Shown: one piece after another, positions 1 to 3,675 of the stretch
Layout of the letters: each line of letters begins with the position of its first letter
How positions within the stretch are numbered: position 1 is the first letter of the stretch
From: Stenotrophomonas sp.
GTDB lineage: Bacteria > Pseudomonadota > Gammaproteobacteria > Xanthomonadales > Xanthomonadaceae
Assembly: GCA_003510825.1 (NCBI GenBank)
Contig: DOKO01000212.1
Span: forward strand, 1-5,907
Reading direction: 5' to 3'
DNA: 5,907 bases
Program-made: the position numbers and the translations under genes
The notes under the pieces: model-generated
What the model was told of the DNA's origin: nothing
Database searches by the model: none
The model's input: the letters and a program-made list of their open reading frames with translations, nothing else

Positions 1-1
1 C

Positions 2-934
2 GACCTGCTGCTGCTGGACGAGCGCAGTCTGGCGGCGTTGAGCGCGGGGCAACTGGCAGCGGTGCGCCAGGCACTGCGCGATGGCCTTGGCGTGCTGGTG
101 CGCAGCGCGGGCGCGCCATCGGCCAGCGCGCGGCAGCGCCTGCGTGATCTCGGCCTGCCCGTGCAGGGCGATGGCAGCAGCCATGCCATCGAACTGCCTG
201 GCGACGGCGAGAGCGCGATGCTCGCCGCACGTCGGGGCCCGCTGGACTCAGCCACCCTGCCCACCGCCGATGGCGAAGCGGCAGACCGCAGCTCGCACAG
301 CGCCTCCCTCCCCTCGCTGGAGGCGCTGGCGCTGCAGGTCAGCGACGGCAGCGCCCTGCTGCACGACGCCGCAGGCAAGACCCTTGGTGGCTGGCGCAGC
401 GTCGGCAAGGGCCGCATCGGCCTGCTGCCGGTCACCGACAGCTGGCGCTGGGTGCTGGCCGGCCGCGATGATCGCCACGGCGAACTGTGGAGCGGCGTGG
501 TCGCTACGCTGGCGCGTGCACAGCCCGGCACGGACGCGCTGTGGTCACCGCAGGCGCAGGCCTGGCTGGGCGAGCGCGTCGCGCTGTGTGGCGTCCAGGC
601 GCCGCTGCAGGCATTCGATGCGAAGGGCGCACCTGTGCCGCTGGTGGTCGATGCCACTACCTCGTCGATGCGCTGCGCCGGATGGTGGCCGCAGGCAGCA
701 GGCTGGCAGCGCCTGCAGCATGGCGACACGACCGTCTGGCGCTACGTGTTCGACGCGAAGGAGGCGGCGGCGCTGCATCGCCAGGCGATGCGCGATGCGA
801 CGACGCAGGCGTTGGCGATGGGAGCGCCCGTGAGTACCGCAGCAATGCAGCCGGTGCCAGGCTCACGCTGGCCGTGGTGGCTGGCCTTCGTGCTGTGCAC
901 ATCGCTGCTGTGGTGGCTGGAACGGCGGCGCTGA
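2..934 (+). CDS. C-terminal part of a membrane-anchored protein with a glutamine-amidotransferase-like fold (5' end outside window)
   Basis: The reading frame is open from the first bases of the window to a TGA at 932-934, giving 310 residues. The true start lies upstream: the first possible start inside (TTG at 38) falls in the middle of a typical strand-helix-strand stretch, LLLLDERSLAALSAGQ followed by a helix and GLGVLVRSAG. This resembles the Rossmann-like core of class I glutamine amidotransferases. The usual nucleophile cysteine is not seen after the GVLV strand, so this would be a non-enzymatic member. Later comes a motif-like stretch, GKGRIGLLPVTDSWRWVLAG, then WSGVVATLARA. The C-terminus is one membrane helix, WWLAFVLCTSLLWWLERRR, with a positively charged cytoplasmic tail, so the soluble part probably faces the periplasm. 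Similar proteins (N-terminal membrane helices, amidotransferase-like domain, C-terminal helix) occur beside MoxR ATPase/VWA gene clusters; I infer that kinship and cannot see the neighbours. The coding call is firm and the family is tentative. Confidence 0.82.
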   Translation, partial: DLLLLDERSLAALSAGQLAAVRQALRDGLGVLVRSAGAPSASARQRLRDLGLPVQGDGSSHAIELPGDGESAMLAARRGPLDSATLPTADGEAADRSSHSASLPSLEALALQVSDGSALLHDAAGKTLGGWRSVGKGRIGLLPVTDSWRWVLAGRDDRHGELWSGVVATLARAQPGTDALWSPQAQAWLGERVALCGVQAPLQAFDAKGAPVPLVVDATTSSMRCAGWWPQAAGWQRLQHGDTTVWRYVFDAKEAAALHRQAMRDATTQALAMGAPVSTAAMQPVPGSRWPWWLAFVLCTSLLWWLERRR

Positions 935-973
935 GCCACGGGGTCGGATCCCTTTCGCCCGCATCGCAAACAG

Positions 974-997
974 CATCCACGCATGGCGTGGATCTAC
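974..997 (-). repeat. SMAG-like (GTAG) REP hairpin
   Basis: Read on the minus strand, the element begins with GTAG (994-997) and continues as a perfect 8-bp stem, ATCCACGC (986-993) with GCGTGGAT (975-982), and a 3-nt loop at 983-985. A GTAG tetranucleotide followed by a short GC-rich hairpin is the hallmark of the SMAG family of REP-like repeats in S. maltophilia, which are thought to be mobilised by RAYT-type tyrosine transposases acting in trans. No transposase is in the window. Confidence 0.8.
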
Positions 998-999
998 TG

Positions 1000-1019
1000 C
1001 CCCGTGCGGATCAACGGGG
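1000..1019. repeat. Small hairpin CCCCGT/ACGGGG
   Basis: Perfect 6-bp inverted repeat: CCCCGT at 1000-1005 and ACGGGG at 1014-1019, with an 8-nt loop. Its 3' arm shares GGGG (1016-1019) with the outer end of the 40-bp palindrome that follows, so the two cannot be fully paired at once. Confidence 0.5.
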
Positions 1020-1055
1020 TCGGATCCCTTTCGCATGCGAAAGGGCTCTGACCCC
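1016..1055. terminator. 40-bp imperfect palindrome, possible bidirectional terminator
   Basis: GGGGTC at 1016 pairs with GACCCC ending at 1055. The centre, CCCTTTCGCATGCGAAAGGG (1026-1045), is a perfect 20-bp palindrome, and only two base pairs in the whole stem are mismatched (1022/1049 and 1025/1046). It begins 82 nt after the stop of the left gene and ends 12 nt from the stop of the convergent exported-protein gene, a fitting place for a shared terminator. Neither side has a clear T-run, so intrinsic termination is not proven; it may act as an RNA-end stabiliser or simply be a dispersed repeat. Confidence 0.6.
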
Positions 1056-1067
1056 ATCCATCACCCG

Positions 1068-1742
1068 TCAACGCGCCCCGGTACGCCGGTACACGCCGTT
1101 GAACCGCACGTTCATGCCGCCGCACTCGCTGTTGTCCGACACCACCAGCACGTCGCCCAGCAACTGCGCGTGCACCGTGCAGCTGTCCTCGACGAAATCC
1201 ACCTGGCTGCCGCGCGGCGTCGCCTGCGCTTCCACCTGGCCCATGTTCGGCCCATACGGCCGCTGTTCCGGCGTGGGGTTGGCCGAGGGCCAATAAGCAT
1301 CACCTTCGACATGCAGCTGCTTGCCCTGCACGCGGATCTTCAGGCCGTTATCGCCATCCTTCCAGTCACCGGCCCAGCCCTGCAGCGTCGGCGTCACCCG
1401 TGCCACCGGCTGCAGCTTGCTGCGCTCGACCCAACCGGCGCTGCCGCCCACCTTGTTGGGGAAGAACGCGCAGCGGTACGAGCCCAGGTCACGGCCGGTC
1501 ACCAGCGTGTCGCCGCTCACCACGTAGCTGCGCTGGCGGCAGGCCGGCTCGCCCTTGGCCGGACAGCCGTCCATGTCGCCCAGCAGATACAGGCGCTGCG
1601 TGCCCACCACCTTGGCCACGGCGAAATCCGATTGCGCGGAAGGAAACGCGCCATTGCGGCACGAGCCGTCATCGGCCAGGTCGCTGGCAGCAACGGCCAG
1701 CGGGCTCAACGCGGCAAGCAGGAGAAGGGAGCGCAGCAGCAT
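1068..1742 (-). CDS. Exported protein with SH3-like and beta-rich domains, function unknown
   Basis: 224 residues from an ATG at 1742-1740 to a TGA at 1070-1068. The start is supported by a GAGG ribosome binding site 8 nt upstream (1751-1754) and by a classic signal peptide right after it: MLLR, a leucine/alanine core, and a cleavage site near AVA-A (residues 16-19). The mature protein should be periplasmic or secreted. Residues about 40-112 look like a bacterial SH3-like domain, with the pattern RLYLLGDMDGCPA, ACRQRSYVVSGDTL, SYRCAFF and GWVERSKL. Residues about 120-220 form a second beta-rich unit starting GWAGDWKDGDNGL and ending CGGMNVRFNGVYRR. Six cysteines (28, 60, 68, 91, 188, 207), an even number all in the exported part, suggest disulfide bonds. 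It lies 37 nt downstream of another exported protein and is probably cotranscribed with it. Cell-wall or inhibitor binding would fit an SH3-like fold, but nothing here proves it. Confidence 0.9.
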   Translation of the reverse strand: MLLRSLLLLAALSPLAVAASDLADDGSCRNGAFPSAQSDFAVAKVVGTQRLYLLGDMDGCPAKGEPACRQRSYVVSGDTLVTGRDLGSYRCAFFPNKVGGSAGWVERSKLQPVARVTPTLQGWAGDWKDGDNGLKIRVQGKQLHVEGDAYWPSANPTPEQRPYGPNMGQVEAQATPRGSQVDFVEDSCTVHAQLLGDVLVVSDNSECGGMNVRFNGVYRRTGAR

Positions 1743-1750
1743 CCAGGCAG

Positions 1751-1754
1751 CCTC
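1751..1754 (-). promoter_or_regulatory. Ribosome binding site GAGG for the SH3-like exported protein
   Basis: GAGG on the minus strand with an 8-nt spacer to the ATG at 1742. It fixes that start and lies in the 37-nt gap after the upstream gene, so translation of the second gene is independent rather than overlapping. Confidence 0.6.
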
Positions 1755-1779
1755 GTAAGGAAAGGCGGCAGGATAACGC

Positions 1780-2283
1780 CTACTTCCCGACCGAGGGATC
1801 GCAACCGTCCTGCTGCTCGCAGAACTGTTGTGCCCGGCGTCGCTGTTCGGGAGTCAGCTCCGGCGGTGGCCGTGCGATGGCGGCCTGGATCTGGTCAGGG
1901 CCACCGGTGAGCTTGTTCAGTCCGCGACCCGCCGCCAGTACGCCCTTCACCACGCCCATCATGATGTAGCCACCGCCCATGCTCACCTGTTCCGGCGACG
2001 GCGGCTCGCTCCAGTCGCGGCTGAAACGGTTGTCGCCGAACTTCACCGGGTTCTTGAAGCGGTACAGATCCAGCGCCTCATCCTCGGGCTTGATCGCACG
2101 TACTTCACCCAGCGTGGTGACATTACCCTGCGGCGGCGCGGCGGCCTCGTCAGCGTCGGCGGCCGGCACCTCGCTCGCGGTGAGCGGGTCGATCACGGGG
2201 TCAACCTGCTGCGCGTGCGCAGTGGCGGCCAGCATCATGCCGGCCAGAAGTGCTCCCTGCAGTTCCCGTCGTGCCACAGCCAT
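1780..2283 (-). CDS. Small exported conserved-type protein, function unknown
   Basis: 167 residues from the ATG at 2283-2281 to a TAG at 1782-1780. The frame continues up to a TTG at 2304, but the ATG puts a normal signal peptide at the N-terminus: MAVARREL, a core ALLAGMMLAA, and cleavage after TAHA (residue 24). A GTG two codons later (2277-2275) is a rival start because AGGG sits 8 nt before it but only 2 nt before the ATG. The mature protein begins with an acidic, Ala/Pro-rich linker (residues 25-55), followed by TLGEVRAIKPEDEALDLYRF and FGDNRFSRDW. A glycine-rich hydrophobic stretch (102-120) follows, then a basic, proline-containing C-terminus with two cysteines (155, 161) that could form a disulfide. 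The hydrophobic stretch is too short and glycine-rich to call a membrane helix with confidence. I do not recognise the family. It is probably the first gene of an operon with the SH3-like protein downstream. Confidence 0.85.
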   Translation of the reverse strand: MAVARRELQGALLAGMMLAATAHAQQVDPVIDPLTASEVPAADADEAAAPPQGNVTTLGEVRAIKPEDEALDLYRFKNPVKFGDNRFSRDWSEPPSPEQVSMGGGYIMMGVVKGVLAAGRGLNKLTGGPDQIQAAIARPPPELTPEQRRRAQQFCEQQDGCDPSVGK

Positions 2284-2350
2284 CGCCCTGTCTGGTGCGT
2301 CCAAACCCCGAGGATACGCATCACGGCTTCAGATTTCGTTGGGCGCGGCG

Positions 2351-2360
2351 TGAACGTTCA
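2351..2360. promoter_or_regulatory. Perfect palindrome TGAACGTTCA, possible operator
   Basis: All ten bases are self-complementary. It lies about 70 nt upstream of the start of the minus-strand exported-protein gene and about 115 nt before the first plus-strand ATG, a usual place for an operator. I cannot match it to a known regulator. Confidence 0.3.
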
Positions 2361-2374
2361 GGGTGCATCCGATC

Positions 2375-2394
2375 TTGCGTCGTGCGGCACGCAA
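2375..2394. promoter_or_regulatory. Inverted repeat TTGCGT-N8-ACGCAA, possible operator
   Basis: Two perfect 6-nt half-sites separated by 8 nt, so their centres are 14 nt apart, close to what a dimeric repressor would need. It could equally form a weak RNA hairpin. Placement in the divergent promoter region is the main support. Confidence 0.3.
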
Positions 2395-2473
2395 CCTGCG
2401 ATTTGCAACAATCGTCATTCCCATCGGTGCACCAGGCCGCCACGCTGCCGGATTTCCCGCGTACGCGAGCACC

Positions 2474-2521
2474 ATGGCCAATACTCCGACACTCCTTCCG
2501 CCGCAGGCGCGCTGCAGCTGA
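2474..2521 (+). CDS. Possible 15-codon leader peptide, or displaced N-terminus, of the membrane protein
   Basis: ATG at 2474 opens a short frame, MANTPTLLPPQARCS, ending in a TGA at 2519-2521 whose last A is the first base of the next ATG (TGATG overlap). The membrane-protein start has no good ribosome binding site of its own, so coupling through this short frame is plausible. Another reading is that adding one base in the GCGCGC run at 2507-2512 would join the two frames and give a longer protein starting MANTPTLLPPQAR and running through LQLMPRVALL. The ribosome binding site of the short frame is also weak (only GAG 5 nt before). The two readings cannot be told apart from this sequence. Confidence 0.35.
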   Translation: MANTPTLLPPQARCS

Positions 2522-3582
2522 TGCCGCGCGTGGCCTTGCTGGTCGGGATGGCCCTGCTGGTGGCGATGGTCACGGCGGCCCTGCGTGAGTGGACGTCGCG
2601 CGTCCGCGACCGAATGAACGTACTGCGGCGGAGCAGTGCGCTGCGCACGCTGGATGAGCGGGAACGCGCCGCATTGGCGACGCTGCGCGTGTTGACCGGC
2701 TGCCTCCACGACGACCAGGTACGCATGCTGACCGGCGCATTCACGGCAGGCGCGCGCAGCGCGAACTATCCGGTCTGCGACGGCCAACTGGCCGGCATTC
2801 CCGTGCTGATGCCCCGCCAGGCGTGGCCGCACCTCGCCGACCGCAATGACGCCGAGGTGGTGATGGGCAGGCACTGGGCCGTCGTCGTGCGCCTCAATGG
2901 TTTCGAGGTGGCAACACTCCGTCGTCCCGCCGCCGCCCACGTCCTCGGCGAGCGGCTGGAGACACCCGCCGAAGTCGCGATGCGTCGCGGTCCCGGGATG
3001 CGGCCCGCCGCACTACCGATCACCACCCTGGCGCTGTGGGCAGCCGTGGACCTGTCCGGCGTCCCGGCGCTGCTCATGCTGGTGATCGCCGGCGGCGCCG
3101 CGTGGCTGGCGTGGCCACGACGACGCGGGCCCGCAACCGCCCAGCGCGTGCTGCAGCTGCAGGGGCAGCTGCAGGCGTACCGGAAGCATTCCGATGGCGG
3201 ACCGGTGTGGCTGCTGGGCGCCGACCGGCGCGTGCAGCTCCCGTGGGAATGGGCTGATGCCCGCGCATTTTCCCAGCGGCGGTCGATGCGGCTGGAGGTA
3301 CGCGCCGATGATGGCGCGGTACTGGGCGCAGGGCCGGGCTGGTGCCTGGCCCGCGATCGGCAGCGCTTTCCGCCCAGCGGCGGGTCCTGGCAGCTGGCCT
3401 GGCTGGGGCTTCTGCTGTTGCTGCTGCTTGCCGGCTGGCTGGGCGATCTGCGATGGCTGCCGGTCGCAGGCGTGCTGGCAGCGTGGCATGCGCTGCGATG
3501 CATCCTGGCCATCCGCCAGTCCCTTCGCCGCAACGCTGCACGCACCGCCGACATTGCGCAGCGCGCCAACCCCGGGCACTGA
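2521..3582 (+). CDS. Multi-pass inner-membrane protein, function unknown
   Basis: 353 residues from the ATG at 2521 to a TGA at 3580-3582. The frame is open much further upstream, but that part lies opposite the minus-strand exported protein and the divergent promoter region and has no protein character. The chosen start places a membrane helix at once (residues 4-21, VALLVGMALLVAMVTAAL). A soluble, arginine-rich segment of about 140 residues follows, with cysteines at 61 and 86. A hydrophobic region at 165-198 ends in WLAWPRRRG. Next is a second soluble part (about 203-288) with the patterns GGPVWLLGADRRVQLPWEW and LEVRADDGAVLG. Two last helices, at about 290-307 (LGLLLLLLLAGWL) and 311-332, lead to a basic tail. 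I do not recognise the family. The second soluble part has the feel of a small beta domain, but this is a guess. The gene is separated from the helicase by 93 nt and could be cotranscribed with it. Confidence 0.8.
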   Translation: MPRVALLVGMALLVAMVTAALREWTSRVRDRMNVLRRSSALRTLDERERAALATLRVLTGCLHDDQVRMLTGAFTAGARSANYPVCDGQLAGIPVLMPRQAWPHLADRNDAEVVMGRHWAVVVRLNGFEVATLRRPAAAHVLGERLETPAEVAMRRGPGMRPAALPITTLALWAAVDLSGVPALLMLVIAGGAAWLAWPRRRGPATAQRVLQLQGQLQAYRKHSDGGPVWLLGADRRVQLPWEWADARAFSQRRSMRLEVRADDGAVLGAGPGWCLARDRQRFPPSGGSWQLAWLGLLLLLLLAGWLGDLRWLPVAGVLAAWHALRCILAIRQSLRRNAARTADIAQRANPGH

Positions 3583-3675
3583 ATGGTTCACTGCATCCCG
3601 GCACACCGTCTCACACCCTGAGACCCATCTGTGGTGCCATGTGACCCCTCGCAAACCGTCCCGGCTCCCTCCTCC
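3583..3675 (+). other. Spacer between membrane protein and helicase, with a weak hairpin
   Basis: The only structure seen is a 5-bp inverted repeat, GTCTC (3608-3612) with GAGAC (3620-3624) and a 7-nt loop. It has no T-run after it, so it is not a convincing terminator. The bases just before the helicase ATG (ccggctccctcctcc) are pyrimidine-rich and lack a Shine-Dalgarno sequence. I see no clear promoter. Confidence 0.35.

Larger units (their letters stand above)
940..1055. repeat. Composite intergenic repeat array between convergent genes
   Basis: The gap between two convergent stop codons is almost filled by repeat structure. A 19-nt word, ggggtcggatccctttcgc, occurs at 940-958 and again at 1016-1034, 76 nt apart. 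Only the second copy is followed by its inverted partner, making a 40-bp palindrome. Between the copies lie a SMAG-like hairpin (974-997) and a 6-bp hairpin (1000-1019). Such elements are abundant between genes in Stenotrophomonas. Here they may end or insulate transcription from both sides. Confidence 0.85.
2284..2473. other. Divergent intergenic region with symmetric motifs
   Basis: This stretch separates the minus-strand exported-protein operon from the plus-strand membrane-protein gene, so promoters in both directions are expected here. I looked for sigma-70-type boxes on both strands and found none convincing. It contains the perfect 10-bp palindrome TGAACGTTCA (2351-2360) and, 14 nt further on, the inverted repeat TTGCGT-N8-ACGCAA (2375-2394). 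Either could be a regulator binding site. Confidence 0.45.

Noticed and set aside
487..1296. 269-residue plus-strand frame crossing the end of the first gene, the repeats and the convergent gene
   Set aside because: It spans a real stop codon region, a repeat array and an oppositely oriented gene; its composition is typical of a GC-rich out-of-frame reading.
1035..1910. 291-residue plus-strand frame opposite the SH3-like exported protein
   Set aside because: It begins inside the palindromic repeat, is rich in Ala/Arg/His, and is antisense to a gene with a clear signal peptide and ribosome binding site.
2403..2430. TTGCAA as a -35 promoter box
   Set aside because: No acceptable -10 box at 16-18 nt spacing on either strand.
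1828..2520. Upstream extension of the membrane-protein frame (about 230 extra residues)
   Set aside because: It runs opposite the signal-peptide protein at 1780-2283 and through the divergent promoter region. It has an Arg/His/Cys-rich, non-protein-like composition and no domain character.
2329..2940. 203-residue minus-strand frame across the divergent region
   Set aside because: Antisense to the membrane-protein helices, with low-complexity His/Gln/Arg composition and no ribosome binding site.
3583..3621. 12-codon ORF MVHCIPAHRLTP whose ATG directly follows the TGA of the membrane protein
   Set aside because: Very short, with no conserved-looking features; such frames arise often by chance. 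Kept only as a curiosity.
3608..3624. GTCTC/GAGAC hairpin as a terminator for the membrane-protein gene
   Set aside because: Only 5 bp, with a 7-nt loop and no T-run after it; too weak to call a terminator.
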